From positions 1 to 64,000 of the forward strand of contig CBIHLM010000004.1 of assembly GCA_966210515.1 (NCBI GenBank): a DNA stretch of 64,000 bases. The letters are read 5' to 3'. Made by a program: the position numbers and the translations under genes. The DNA is from Paradesertivirga sp966210515 (GTDB lineage Bacteria; Bacteroidota; Bacteroidia; Sphingobacteriales; Sphingobacteriaceae). Under the pieces are notes generated by a model. That model worked only from the letters and a program-made list of their open reading frames with translations. It was not told the DNA's origin and did no database searches. The stretch's first letter is position 1, and the number at the start of each line of letters is the position of its first letter. Of this stretch, positions 8,701-17,821 are shown piece after piece.

Positions 8701-9486
8701 ATGATGCCGGAGCTCAGGACCGTAAATGTAACCAGATATGTAACACCCTTGCGTGAAGGCGGTTCGCTGCCCGCTATTGCCGAAGCAGATGATGGATTTT
8801 TATATGTGCTGAAGTTTAGAGGAGCGGGTCAGGGAGTAAAGGCTCTTATTGCAGAGCTTATTGGAGGCGAAATCGCCAGAACACTAGGATTTAAAGTTCC
8901 TGAGCTGGTGCTTGCAAATCTTGACGAAGCCTTCGGGCGCACAGAACCCGATGAAGAGATACAGGACCTGCTGAAGTTTAGCACCGGTCTTAACCTTGCG
9001 TTGCATTACCTCTCCGGAGCCATTACTTTTGATCCGATTGTATTCGAGGTCGATGCCAGAACTGCCTCATCGATAGTTTGGCTTGACTGTCTGCTGATGA
9101 ATGTAGACCGTACGGCACGCAACACGAACATGTTAATGTGGAATAAAGAACTGTGGTTAATAGACCATGGTGCCGCCCTGTACTTTCATCACTCATGGCA
9201 AAATTGGAAAGAACAGGCAATACGCCCGTTTACTTTTATTAAGGATCATGTGCTTCTACCCTTATCCAGTCAGTTGACCGAAGTAAACGACGAGCTAAAA
9301 TCAGTGTTAACGGCAGAACGTATTCAAGCGATTGTTTCTTTAATACCTGCCGGGTGGCTGAATGAGGACGTATTCAATGATCCGGAAGAACAGCGACAAG
9401 CCTATGCAAGCTTTCTTTTGTCGCGGATACAGTCTTCAGAAATTTTTATTAAAGAAGCCCAACATGCAAGAGAAACACTTATTTGA
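8701..9486 (+). CDS. HipA-like kinase domain protein
   Basis: A 261-residue protein of the HipA-like kinase family. Visible kinase landmarks are a glycine-rich N-lobe (LREGGSLPAIAEADDGFLYVLKFRG, lysine in VLKF), the catalytic loop NVDRTARNTNML (Asp136, Asn141; compare NTDRHxxN in HipA) and the metal-binding LIDHGAAL (Asp155). It lacks the N-terminal HipA_N subdomain and is much shorter than HipA toxins of about 440 residues. It overlaps the DUF3037 gene downstream by 23 bp, so the two are co-translated. The pairing suggests a functional partner, but no HipB-like helix-turn-helix gene is present. The substrate is unknown. An alternative start lies 3 bp downstream. Confidence 0.8.
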   Translation: MMPELRTVNVTRYVTPLREGGSLPAIAEADDGFLYVLKFRGAGQGVKALIAELIGGEIARTLGFKVPELVLANLDEAFGRTEPDEEIQDLLKFSTGLNLALHYLSGAITFDPIVFEVDARTASSIVWLDCLLMNVDRTARNTNMLMWNKELWLIDHGAALYFHHSWQNWKEQAIRPFTFIKDHVLLPLSSQLTEVNDELKSVLTAERIQAIVSLIPAGWLNEDVFNDPEEQRQAYASFLLSRIQSSEIFIKEAQHARETLI

Positions 9487-9847
9487 GTATGCTGTTATTC
9501 GTGTTGTGCCGAAGGTGGAGCGCGAAGAATTTATAAACACCGGGATTATTCTCTACTGCTCTAAGCTGAAATTCCTGAGGGCTGTATACTGTTTAAATCC
9601 TGAACGCATAAGATCGCTTAACCCCGATCTGAACATCAACGATCTTGAAAAAAACCTTCAGGCGTTTGTGAAAATTTGCGAGGGTACACAAGATAGCGGG
9701 CCGATAGGCCAGCTTGATGCCCCTTCCCGCTTTCGATGGCTTACAGCAACGCGAAGCACGGTTTTACAAACTTCGAAAGTGCATCCAGGCTTCTGTACCG
9801 ATCCATTAGAAACCATTACCAAATTGGAAAAGGATTTGGTACTTTGA
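9464..9847 (+). CDS. DUF3037 family protein
   Basis: A 127-residue cytoplasmic protein starting MQEKHLFEYAVIRVVPKVEREEF. The pattern Y-A-V-I-R-V-P...REEFIN-G-I-L-Y and the C-terminal HPGFCTDP are those of DUF3037, a family without assigned function. The start at 9464 lies inside the 3' end of the HipA-like kinase gene (23-bp overlap, +1 frame shift), which implies translational coupling. An upstream in-frame ATG at 9362 would duplicate kinase coding sequence in another frame and is rejected. The tight linkage suggests it is a partner, substrate or regulator of the kinase, which is inference. Confidence 0.8.
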   Translation: MQEKHLFEYAVIRVVPKVEREEFINTGIILYCSKLKFLRAVYCLNPERIRSLNPDLNINDLEKNLQAFVKICEGTQDSGPIGQLDAPSRFRWLTATRSTVLQTSKVHPGFCTDPLETITKLEKDLVL

Positions 9848-9872
9848 TTTACCCCCATACTCAACCCGACAA

Positions 9873-10610
9873 TTATTTCGTATGCAGCTTTTCCAACAGC
9901 ACAACCATACTCTCTAACGAACAAGGTGAAAAGTATTTTTTATCCGTTGTCGGATCGGTAGTACCACCTGACACAATACCAACAACTAATCCTTGTTCGT
10001 CTACTACGGGTGCTCCGCTTAATCCTCCAAACTTTTCCGGAACGATAACATCCTTTAAAAGCAACCTGTTGCCGATGGTTTTATAATATTCAAATTCATA
10101 CACTCTTTGCGAACCACTCGTCATCGTACGGGTCCAGCCGACCGCATAAAGCTTTTCGCCCGAATTTAGGGCTGTTTTCCTGATTTCTAATGGCTTAATC
10201 TGCGAGTGATTTTCTTCTATTGAAAAGAGCAACCAGTCTTTGTCGTACGTTGATTTAGCATCGAGAAAATCGCTTTGATCATCATTCAAAAGTTTATCGG
10301 TAATTATAAGCTCAGCTTCTTTGTTTAAGGGATACATTGACCACGATCTGATTTCATTGCCAAATGCCACCGTATTCATTTTATCCATCCTGATGATTTT
10401 TAAAAGATGTTTAGCTGTGACTGCAAACGTATCAGAACCGTATTTTATAAGAAATCCGCAGCTAAACCTGGACTGATCGTACTTTGGATTGTAGAAACTG
10501 ATTTTGTTTACCAGACTTATTTCCGGAAATTTTTTTTCGGAAACCTTTTCCTGACCGGAACATCCGAAAGCAAACAGGCAGGCAATTAAAATGAATTGAA
10601 TGTATTTCAT
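9873..10610 (-). CDS. trypsin-like serine protease lipoprotein
   Basis: A 245-residue lipoprotein (lipobox LFAFGC, Cys17) with a chymotrypsin-fold protease domain. The triad is visible as His68 in VTAKHLL, Asp125 in YDKDWLLF and Ser198 in GGLSGAPVVDEQG, followed by LVVGIVSGG. It therefore looks active, of the HtrA/S1C-like trypsin_2 type, but has no PDZ domain. It probably acts at the periplasmic face of a membrane. A longer frame to 10664 was not used because the lipoprotein signal begins at 10610. It converges on the DUF3037 gene with only 25 bp between the stops. Confidence 0.82.
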   Translation of the reverse strand: MKYIQFILIACLFAFGCSGQEKVSEKKFPEISLVNKISFYNPKYDQSRFSCGFLIKYGSDTFAVTAKHLLKIIRMDKMNTVAFGNEIRSWSMYPLNKEAELIITDKLLNDDQSDFLDAKSTYDKDWLLFSIEENHSQIKPLEIRKTALNSGEKLYAVGWTRTMTSGSQRVYEFEYYKTIGNRLLLKDVIVPEKFGGLSGAPVVDEQGLVVGIVSGGTTDPTTDKKYFSPCSLESMVVLLEKLHTK

Positions 10611-10776
10611 AAAAGCGTTTAGGCCTCGGAAATATGGCATTTTATCACCCTTTATTGGGTACATTCTTTATAAATCCACAATGGCCTGGTCATCTAAAAT
10701 ACTTAACTCATCCGGTTTCCTAAAATACGATTTTGTCTCATAGATGCAGATCTATTATCCAGCGGATAGTAAGAAG

Positions 10777-11895
10777 CTAAAATGCAAGCCGGAGTGACAA
10801 GCCAAATCGTCCTGTTTGCACATTTGCGTCGGGCGACAAATAAAAATTAGGTCTCCAATCGAAGCTAAAATTTAAAGGTAAATCTGGAATGTTGTACTCC
10901 AAACCCGTCACCGGCACTAAAACAACATCCGTATTTTCGTTGGCTACTAACAATTGAGGGCCTATACCGATGTACCAGTTAAGCTCAGGAACACCTTTTA
11001 AAGGGAAGTTTTGCTCTACCTGCGCGCCTATGCCTACCAAATCCCCTTCAAAAAATACTATCGCCGCATCGAGGGAAAGATTTCTTTTAAATCTGTGTTT
11101 GATGTTAGGGCCCAATCCTGCGGATCCCGATCCAAAATCAACACGCAATCCAACAGCGTTGGATGAAGCCCGCTGAACGTCCCGACCCTTCTGTTTTTCC
11201 GGCGCGGCTACAGTCCTGCTTTGTTTAGCGGGCTTTTTGGGTTGAGCCTTCGCTACAGCAGTCTTTTTTTCAGGTGTTGGTTTGGGTTTAGTCTGTTGCG
11301 AGGTCGTTTTAGGCGTGGTCTTCACAGCATCTGTCTCGGCTATATCCTTGTTTGCAGTTGCAGCAGGTGCTTTTTTTGAAAGCTCTTCAGAGGGCTTTTC
11401 GAGTTTTGCCAAAGCTTCAGAAGATGGCTTATTTTGAACCTTCTGCTGAGTGTTTGAATTTTCTTGTTTTAAATCTGCCAGTTCACGAGCCTGCACCTTG
11501 TCGCTTTGGGCGTTCATTTGACTAATTGCCATAAGTTTAGCCGACATACTCCCTGAAGCATCGGGCTTATATTTTACATTAAGTTTAAATACGGAAGGAG
11601 ACTTCGAAGCAGCAGCATTAGCGCCGGCGAGCAAAAGGATTGTTTTCGCCTGTGGTTTAACTAAAACCCAGGTACTAGCCCTTTTATAATAGAAAGAGTT
11701 GCGACTTTTGTTATTGATAGTGACGTACTTACCATTACAAGAGATGTTCCCTGATTTGTCGCTAACATGAGCGATAACATTCGCCTGAATGTAGAGTTCT
11801 GGATTTACATAACAACTTATAGAAACGGAACCTTCTTTCTGTTGAGCCAAGCCGGCATGATAGACAAACAGGAATAGCAACAGAATATATCTCAT
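10777..11895 (-). CDS. outer-membrane barrel protein with Lys/Pro/Ala-rich linker
   Basis: A 372-residue exported protein. A signal peptide (MRYILLLFLFVYHAGLAQ) is followed by a small beta-rich N-terminal region to about residue 110. A low-complexity, charged KPAT-rich segment runs from about 120 to 245. The C-terminal domain of about 125 residues has alternating amphipathic strands and ends in SLRLAF, with the terminal Phe typical of outer-membrane barrels. The layout suggests a small barrel or barrel-like C-terminal domain tethered by a periplasm-spanning linker. No close family was recognised. It is monocistronic, preceded by a 300-bp gene-free stretch. Confidence 0.65.
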   Translation of the reverse strand: MRYILLLFLFVYHAGLAQQKEGSVSISCYVNPELYIQANVIAHVSDKSGNISCNGKYVTINNKSRNSFYYKRASTWVLVKPQAKTILLLAGANAAASKSPSVFKLNVKYKPDASGSMSAKLMAISQMNAQSDKVQARELADLKQENSNTQQKVQNKPSSEALAKLEKPSEELSKKAPAATANKDIAETDAVKTTPKTTSQQTKPKPTPEKKTAVAKAQPKKPAKQSRTVAAPEKQKGRDVQRASSNAVGLRVDFGSGSAGLGPNIKHRFKRNLSLDAAIVFFEGDLVGIGAQVEQNFPLKGVPELNWYIGIGPQLLVANENTDVVLVPVTGLEYNIPDLPLNFSFDWRPNFYLSPDANVQTGRFGLSLRLAF

Positions 11896-12198
11896 GGGTA
11901 TGTTAAAGATGTTTTCGGATTTGTATTACAGATATTTGCAGCGAATTGTTTTCGTGGTACATTCCGTTTCTGGTTTAAGGGCCCGGGAGAGCTCCCGAAA
12001 ATAACGATCATAATGTCTCGCTACGCTCCACAAAGGGTGTTAATAAGGCGTATCACCAAAGCATTTTAATACAGTCGATTCTAAAGGCTTTTGAATAGCA
12101 ATTAATAGCACTTACAATACGCACCTTGTCTTTCGACAATCCCTATCTAGTAAATTGGGATGGCATATCATTGGCAAATCCTATCGGATAATTACCTC
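11896..12198. other. gene-free stretch
   Basis: About 300 bp between a barrel protein gene (starting at 11895) and the pectate lyase gene (ending at 12199). The only structure seen is a short inverted repeat CGGGAG-AG-CTCCCG near 11983-11996, with no T tract. No coding potential or promoter box was recognised. Confidence 0.5.
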
Positions 12199-13596
12199 CT
12201 ACTTTACAAGCTCATTCATATACTTCTCCAGCATAGTATAGCCATCGCTCATTTTGATGTTACGATCTTTTGGATTTTTAGGATCTAAACGGTTCTTTAT
12301 TTCCCATGCATCAGGCATTCCATCGCGATCCGTATCTTGGGGAGCGGTGGACGATTTAAGCTCTGGCCATCCTCCAATATTTTTCTGACTATCAATTATC
12401 CCTTTTTTCGCACCATAAACACCACTGCCGACAGGTGCTAGTTTACCCGAAGCTTCTGCTATAACCCTTGTATCCACTGCATCCCTCACAGGAAACACAG
12501 CTCCGACCTTAGCCAGAACCGACTTATAAGCGTCTTTAGCAGATTGGGTAAAAGGTTTTTCTACCTGAAACTCTTCATTTGCCCTGATATTTGCTATAGA
12601 ACCTACTTTACTTACATCCACTCCCTTCCAGTTATTTTTAGTCATGCTCTCTTCTCCTTCCATTACATTGCCAGAAAAATACCATTTAGCATAGCCTTTA
12701 GCTGCTCCCTTACGCGATTCATATGATGGGGCTGCAAAATAATGTTCACGAGAAGTAGCGGGTCCGGGTTTATAATAATTATTTACCCAATTAATGTTGC
12801 ATTTTGCCAAAGGCGAATTCACTTCAAGTTCTCCCCCGTAAATTGCTCCAGATTTCCCCCAATTATAAATCACATTATTTCTGTAATCGCATAAAGCAAC
12901 GGTATCGTGAGAGCGTGCGCCATTTACCCTTGGTGAACGGCTGGCATTATGTGCAATTAAGTTATGATGGTAACTAGCATATTGTCCGCCCCACTGTGAG
13001 GCATAACTCCGGGCTCCCTTAGTGTCAAACGAATTGTAAAGACCTTCACTCAAAATACACCATTGTACGGTGATAAATTTATTATCGTAGCAGGTATGGC
13101 TTTCTTCATTAGACCAGCTTAAGGAACAATGGTCGATAATTACATTCTTACAATTCTCCGTTCCTAAAGCAGATAAATCTGCCAGGCCAGCTTCATCGCC
13201 AGGCCTGAACCTCATGTACCGGATAATCAGATTATCTCCGCTAAACTTAAGGCATCCATTTTTTATACATATACCATCACCCGGAGCGGTTTGTCCAGCC
13301 AAGGTAATGTTTGACCGACCTACTTTAACCAGACCGTTGCTTAAGCTTATATTACCTGAGACACAAAAAACAATAGTAATAGGCTCGTTTCCGGGAGTAT
13401 TCAAAGCAGCTCTTAAACTTCCTGGCGACTCGTCGCCGTTTAGATTCGTTACTTCAATTACCTGGCCTCCTCGTCCACCCGACGTGAACTTTCCATATCC
13501 TTCAGCACCTGGAAATGCCAGTTGTTGTGAAAAAGAATCATATATAACACTTGTAAAAAATAAGACAACCAGAGTGACACGTGTAAAATGAAGCAT
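12199..13596 (-). CDS. secreted pectate lyase (PL1-like)
   Basis: A 465-residue secreted polysaccharide lyase that should cleave polygalacturonate by beta-elimination. A signal peptide (MLHFTRVTLVVLFFTSVIYDSFSQ) precedes the right-handed parallel beta-helix pattern with FPGAEGYGKFTSGGRGG, GSLRAAL, ITLAGQTAPGDGICI, IIRYMRFRPGD, VIIDHCSLSWSNEE and SRSPRVNGARS, characteristic of bacterial pectate lyases of this type. The C-terminus has a calcium-binding DTDRDGMPDAWE motif. The start at 13596 is chosen because it opens the signal peptide. GH43 and CE12 enzymes at 16565 and 58106 point to pectin and side-chain use, but no SusC/SusD pair is nearby. Confidence 0.9.
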   Translation of the reverse strand: MLHFTRVTLVVLFFTSVIYDSFSQQLAFPGAEGYGKFTSGGRGGQVIEVTNLNGDESPGSLRAALNTPGNEPITIVFCVSGNISLSNGLVKVGRSNITLAGQTAPGDGICIKNGCLKFSGDNLIIRYMRFRPGDEAGLADLSALGTENCKNVIIDHCSLSWSNEESHTCYDNKFITVQWCILSEGLYNSFDTKGARSYASQWGGQYASYHHNLIAHNASRSPRVNGARSHDTVALCDYRNNVIYNWGKSGAIYGGELEVNSPLAKCNINWVNNYYKPGPATSREHYFAAPSYESRKGAAKGYAKWYFSGNVMEGEESMTKNNWKGVDVSKVGSIANIRANEEFQVEKPFTQSAKDAYKSVLAKVGAVFPVRDAVDTRVIAEASGKLAPVGSGVYGAKKGIIDSQKNIGGWPELKSSTAPQDTDRDGMPDAWEIKNRLDPKNPKDRNIKMSDGYTMLEKYMNELVK

Positions 13597-13722
13597 ATTT
13601 GATTGGTAATTTGTCAAATCTACATAGAGAGTCGAATGCGTTTGTGTACTTATTTTACATAAAATTGTAGGATATTATAGTTTTCCTTCGTGCAATTCTC
13701 CTGCGCGGAAGCCTCTCCTCCT

Positions 13723-14610
13723 TTACTTCAACTTTTCACTAAAAAAATCAACCGTACGTTTCCAGGCCAGCTCTGCCGCTGCTTTATCATATCGCGGTGT
13801 TGTATCGTTATGAAATCCATGATTAACATTGGGATAAATGTATGCCGTATACTCTTTTTTATGTTCTTTTAAAGCAGCCTCGTAGGCCGGCCATCCGGCA
13901 TTAACGCGTGTGTCAAGTTCTGCATAATGTAATAGCAGGGGTGCTTTTATTTTGGGGACCTCCTCAATCGCAGGCTGACCTCCATAAAATGGTACAGCTG
14001 CAGCCAGATCCGGAATTCTCACTGCCATCATGTTCGCAATTCCTCCGCCAAAGCAGAAACCTACGACACCGACTTTACCATTACAGTTTTTGTGTTTTTT
14101 TAAATAGTCGTATGCAGCTAGAAAATCTTCCGACATTTCATTTCTATCCCGTTTGCTTTGCATGTCGCGGCCTTCATCGTCATTACCGGGATAACCGCCT
14201 AATGGACTTAAAGCATCAGGAGCTAGCGAAACGAATCCCGCCAAAGCGGCTCTTCTTGCAACATCTTCAATGTGCGGATTCAAACCCCGGTTTTCGTGAA
14301 CAACGATTATTCCACCCAATTTCTTTTTGGTATCCACCGGCATCGACAACAAGGCCTTGATCGTTCCGCCCCCTTTTGGAGATTGATAGTTAATGTATTC
14401 CGATTTTAGACGCGGATCATCCTTTTTAATCTGGATTTTTTCCTGGTAATCAGGAGAGAGAAAACTCATTAATGAACCTACAGTAAGTCCCCCGACAGCG
14501 AACGCAGATAGTTTTTGCACAAACTCTCGTCTGTTAACACGGTTGTGGGCATAATCGTCGTAGAGATCAAACACTTCCTGTTTAATGTCTTCTTTTTTGA
14601 TTTCGTTCAT
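13723..14610 (-). CDS. dienelactone hydrolase family protein with Tat-like leader
   Basis: A 295-residue alpha/beta hydrolase. The N-terminus carries NRREFVQKLSAFAVGGLTVGSLMSF (RR at 27-28), a twin-arginine-like leader set unusually far in, so export to the periplasm is likely. Catalytic residues of the dienelactone hydrolase type are visible: Glu106 in VVHENRG, nucleophile Cys186 in GFCFGGG, Asp in ELDTRV and His in NVNHGFHND. The natural substrate is unknown; family members hydrolyse lactones and esters. The start at 14610 is 1 bp past the stop of the YdeI-like gene upstream (same strand), so the two may be translationally coupled; an ATG at 14622 is an alternative. Confidence 0.85.
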   Translation of the reverse strand: MNEIKKEDIKQEVFDLYDDYAHNRVNRREFVQKLSAFAVGGLTVGSLMSFLSPDYQEKIQIKKDDPRLKSEYINYQSPKGGGTIKALLSMPVDTKKKLGGIIVVHENRGLNPHIEDVARRAALAGFVSLAPDALSPLGGYPGNDDEGRDMQSKRDRNEMSEDFLAAYDYLKKHKNCNGKVGVVGFCFGGGIANMMAVRIPDLAAAVPFYGGQPAIEEVPKIKAPLLLHYAELDTRVNAGWPAYEAALKEHKKEYTAYIYPNVNHGFHNDTTPRYDKAAAELAWKRTVDFFSEKLK

Positions 14611-14611
14611 A

Positions 14612-15091
14612 TTAGGCTGCATAGATATTATCTAAATTAAATAAATAACCTAAATGGTGTTCGTTTGTAACGAGGATGAAACGAAAATAAAGAATAACTA
14701 AAGTTTCAAACCGGGGAAAAATTCGGGACTCCCAGGTCCCGGTATTCTTAGCGATATCAACAAGCTGTTGCCCGGAGTGGGTCATTAATCCCTGTTGGAT
14801 CATTCGCTCTGCGCGTTCTCTGTTGGGTTTGCTCCATTTGCTTTTAGGGTTGCGGGGCGTAAAGGTCAGATAATAACTTTCAGCATCTCTCTTTTTCGCC
14901 AGGCTATCGATCCATCCAAAACATAGAGCCTCTTCGGTAGCATCATTGATATTGATGCTTGGCACTTTACTTTTTTTATGATACAGGATGAGCCAAACAG
15001 ATTTCTCTGATTGGCTGTTCTCTTCCAGCCAATTTCTCCATTCCGCTCTCGTTGGAGCATAAACAGCCTGTTTTCCATCTTTAGTTTCCAT
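14612..15091 (-). CDS. YdeI/OmpD-associated family protein, altered C-terminus
   Basis: A 159-residue cytoplasmic protein whose first 125 residues match the YdeI (OmpD-associated) family: WRNWLEENSQSEKSVWLILYHKK, EEALCFGWIDSLAKK, YYLTFTPRNPKSKWSKPN, ERAERMIQQGLMTHSGQQLVDIAKNTGTW. Family members usually continue for about 60 more residues with a conserved PDDL helix. Here the tail is a short aromatic-rich sequence (ESRIFPRFETLVILYFRF) ending just before the next gene. The C-terminal domain therefore seems lost or replaced, perhaps through a frameshift or deletion. The function of the family is not established. It sits 1 bp upstream of the dienelactone hydrolase-like gene. Confidence 0.75.
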   Translation of the reverse strand: METKDGKQAVYAPTRAEWRNWLEENSQSEKSVWLILYHKKSKVPSININDATEEALCFGWIDSLAKKRDAESYYLTFTPRNPKSKWSKPNRERAERMIQQGLMTHSGQQLVDIAKNTGTWESRIFPRFETLVILYFRFILVTNEHHLGYLFNLDNIYAA

Positions 15092-15186
15092 AACCGTAAA
15101 TTAAAACGGCGTTATGACAGCCTTATGGCAGTAGAATAAGTTTATAGCAATTTTACTTTAGAGATGCAGGGCCTCCAGGGAAACAA

Positions 15187-15894
15187 TCAGTCCAAAGTTT
15201 GCAGGCTGATCTTAGGTTGCAAAGCGTTCGGGCTCTTAACCCCCACTCTTTTTTTCTTTGAAAATTTTGCTGTAATTCCAGCCACCAGAGGCGGCAGGGT
15301 TGTGATCGCAGAGATTGCGGCTGTACACAGCGCGAAGTTCTCTTTAACGATAGTCAGGTTTCCAAATAAATAGCCCAGTGCCAAAAAACCGGCTATCCAA
15401 ACGAAAGCGCCTACAAAATTGTAAATCGAAAACAAGCGGGGACACATCTTTCCAACACCGGCAACAAAGGGGACGAAAGTTCGCAGAAGCGGAAAAAATC
15501 TACTGAATATAACTGCTTTCCCTCCGTGTTTGCGAAAGAATAACCTTGTTTTGGCGTAGTTCGCAGGCTTCAATATCCTGTTCCCGGGTTTAAATATTCG
15601 TAAGCCTGTATACTTACCAATCATGTAATTGGTCTGATTGCCGGTTATCGCAGCAATAAACAGCACGAAACCCAAGATGTAAATATTTATTCCGGAATCC
15701 CCCGAAGCCACTACCGCTCCGGCAGCAAATAACAGAGGATCACCTGGCAGAAAAGGAAAGAGTACAAGTCCTGTTTCAGCAAAAATTATAAGGAAGAGTA
15801 TAAGGTATGTCCAAACCTGGTAAGTCTTACTAATTTCAGCAATTTGTGTGTCGATATGAAGGAGGAAATCTAAAATCGGGCTAATATATTCCAT
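15187..15894 (-). CDS. DedA family membrane protein
   Basis: A 235-residue integral membrane protein of the DedA/SNARE-associated (VTT) family, several members of which are undecaprenyl-phosphate or phospholipid flippases. Motifs seen are FAETGLVLFPFLPGD (residues 39-53), the GNQTNYMIGKYTG segment, FFRKHGGKAVIFSRFFPLLRTFVPFVAG (the conserved Arg-rich re-entrant motif) and about four to five transmembrane helices. The acidic E40 and R residues essential in DedA proteins are present. The C-terminus is basic and cytoplasmic. It is monocistronic. The specific lipid substrate cannot be told. Confidence 0.88.
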   Translation of the reverse strand: MEYISPILDFLLHIDTQIAEISKTYQVWTYLILFLIIFAETGLVLFPFLPGDPLLFAAGAVVASGDSGINIYILGFVLFIAAITGNQTNYMIGKYTGLRIFKPGNRILKPANYAKTRLFFRKHGGKAVIFSRFFPLLRTFVPFVAGVGKMCPRLFSIYNFVGAFVWIAGFLALGYLFGNLTIVKENFALCTAAISAITTLPPLVAGITAKFSKKKRVGVKSPNALQPKISLQTLD

Positions 15895-16163
15895 AGAGCG
15901 TGCCCATTAACAGGCTTAATAATAACATTGAAAACGAGCGAAAGATTATATAAGTATAAAAGGGTGTAAATTAACAATTTAGACTTCGACGGTATCGAGC
16001 TTAACACTTCTACGGGGAGTGAACGCTTTAGTTTAATTTTTTAGCAGGACGAATCAATTAATGGGAATCCTGATTCCATCCCGATGTACTCGTCAATCAC
16101 ACTAAGAATAAAACATCGGGCTGTATCATCTAAACAATGGCCAACGTAATTTAAATAAACACT

Positions 16164-16553
16164 ATGAAAGCACTGTACTTATCTCTGTGGTTGACTCTAA
16201 TATTTCTAACTCATTCTTGTAAAAAGGAAGAGTTTGTCGACTCGTCGGCCTTGTTAGGAAAATGGAAGCTTTATGATACTTATTTAAGTATAGGCGGACC
16301 TCTTATTTATAGTAGAGTAGCTGAAGGAAATGAAGTTTATTTAACATTCAATGCTCGGGGCCGCCTGTCTGGTACAAATACTGATTATATGAGTTATAAC
16401 CTTAAAGACACCACTATAGTAACGTTTATTAAAAAAGACAAAACAAGAGAAAACTATTATTATCGAATAGAAGATGGCTTTCTCAACCTAAGCCCTGCAG
16501 GAGCTGCAATGTGCATAGAGGGCTGCGGCTCCAGGTACGAAAAAATAGAGTAA
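16164..16553 (+). CDS. lipocalin-like lipoprotein
   Basis: A 129-residue lipoprotein. The signal MKALYLSLWLTLIFLTHSC gives a lipidated Cys19 followed by KKEE. The LLGKWKLYDTY motif and a run of short beta strands (GNEVYLTFNARGRLSGT, YYYRIEDGFLNLSP) place it in the same loose lipocalin-like class as the protein at 215. Two Cys in AMCIEGCGSRYEKI near the C-terminus could pair. The gene ends 11 bp from the convergent GH43 gene. The function is unknown. Confidence 0.75.
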   Translation: MKALYLSLWLTLIFLTHSCKKEEFVDSSALLGKWKLYDTYLSIGGPLIYSRVAEGNEVYLTFNARGRLSGTNTDYMSYNLKDTTIVTFIKKDKTRENYYYRIEDGFLNLSPAGAAMCIEGCGSRYEKIE

Positions 16554-16564
16554 AATCCTGTGTA

Positions 16565-17620
16565 TCAAAACCTCATGTCCAGTCCCCAGTGCTTAGCCAG
16601 TCTTTTTGCTTCTTTCTTGGTGAGGTGAATCACAGATCCGTGCTTCGGCGAGGAAAAATTTGTGGTCTTCATTACACCTTCGTTAAACCGGCCAAGATAG
16701 GTGAAGTTTACAAAATCAGAAGTTTCACTGAAGCCGAAGTTATGCGGGTTAATACTGAATATATCATACATCAACACCCATTTGTTGGTACCGATGCGCT
16801 TCCACACATTTGGAGCTTCGCAAGCTTTAGGTTCAGGATCGTACCAGCGGTCATCAAATACGTAACCCGTGTTTATAGAATCGGAAACCGCTTGTTTTAT
16901 TCCTGATTTTCCCTCCTGCGCCACATAGAACATATGATATTTATTCCCGACTTTAGTAATATCTGCATCAAGAACCTGCTTTGGCCTTGGATATTCGAAC
17001 AAGAGTTTCGGCTCTGTTTCCATCCTGGTAAACTCATCGTTCATGTAAGCGTAATACATTTTTGTGGGTCCGTGTTTAATACGCATTGTGAAATAAAGCA
17101 TAAGTTTTTTCTTCACTTCGTCGTATGTAATCTCAGGAGCCCATACACAGCCTATTTCGGCCAAACTTGGAAAAGCCTGATCAACGCGAAGAATTGTGTG
17201 CTTCCAGTTAATCAAATCTGTTGATTTCATCAGCACAAGCGAACGATTATTCCCCCAGTCGTAAAGAGCCTGGTCGCGTTCCCATTGTGTATCGCGGTAA
17301 CCTTTCTCTTTCGCAAAAAGATGCAAATCTGTAAGGGCCATGTAAAACATACCGTCGGGACCACGGAATATATGCGGATCCCGAATTCCCTTTTGTAATG
17401 CGATGGTATCGCCGGCGATAATTGGCTTGGCATTGTTTACATCGGTAAAGCTATAGCCATCCTTGCTGAGTGCCAGATACAGACTATGAGTATCATCTTT
17501 AAAATAAGCCATCAGGTAGGCTCTCATATCTTTTTCTTTTGGAGCCTTTTTGCTTTTCTGAGCAAGGCTTGTATTCAAGAATACGGAAAGAAGGATAGCT
17601 GTAAATAAAAAAAACCTCAT
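16565..17620 (-). CDS. secreted glycoside hydrolase family 43 enzyme
   Basis: A 351-residue secreted enzyme with a signal peptide ending TSLAQ (residue 21). It has the five-bladed beta-propeller pattern of GH43, which includes arabinosidases, arabinanases and xylosidases. Candidate catalytic residues are the base Asp in GIRDPHIF, the pKa modulator Asp in VLDADITK and the acid Glu in ACEAPNVWK. WAPEITYDEVKKKLMLYFTMR is the typical blade-3 segment. It probably removes L-arabinose or galactose from pectin side chains, in line with the pectate lyase at 12199 and the acetylesterase at 58106. The gene is alone on its strand. Confidence 0.85.
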   Translation of the reverse strand: MRFFLFTAILLSVFLNTSLAQKSKKAPKEKDMRAYLMAYFKDDTHSLYLALSKDGYSFTDVNNAKPIIAGDTIALQKGIRDPHIFRGPDGMFYMALTDLHLFAKEKGYRDTQWERDQALYDWGNNRSLVLMKSTDLINWKHTILRVDQAFPSLAEIGCVWAPEITYDEVKKKLMLYFTMRIKHGPTKMYYAYMNDEFTRMETEPKLLFEYPRPKQVLDADITKVGNKYHMFYVAQEGKSGIKQAVSDSINTGYVFDDRWYDPEPKACEAPNVWKRIGTNKWVLMYDIFSINPHNFGFSETSDFVNFTYLGRFNEGVMKTTNFSSPKHGSVIHLTKKEAKRLAKHWGLDMRF

Positions 17621-17821
17621 GATCGTTCTTATAATTTGTTAGCGCAGGCAGTGGAAGCGGAAGTCCCTGCTGATACGATAAACAAATTTATAAAATAAAT
17701 GATAGTATAAATACGGGCAGCTCAAACCAGATGTATCGTTTTCAGAATTCTTTCAAAAAGTTCTAAAATTTGGTGTGTTGCCGGGCGGATAAATCGTAAA
17801 GATTACGCTTTGTTGCAATGC

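Noticed and set aside
13214..13591. A long open frame on the plus strand inside the pectate lyase gene
   Set aside because: It is antisense to a strongly conserved gene, shows no protein-like composition and has no start signals.
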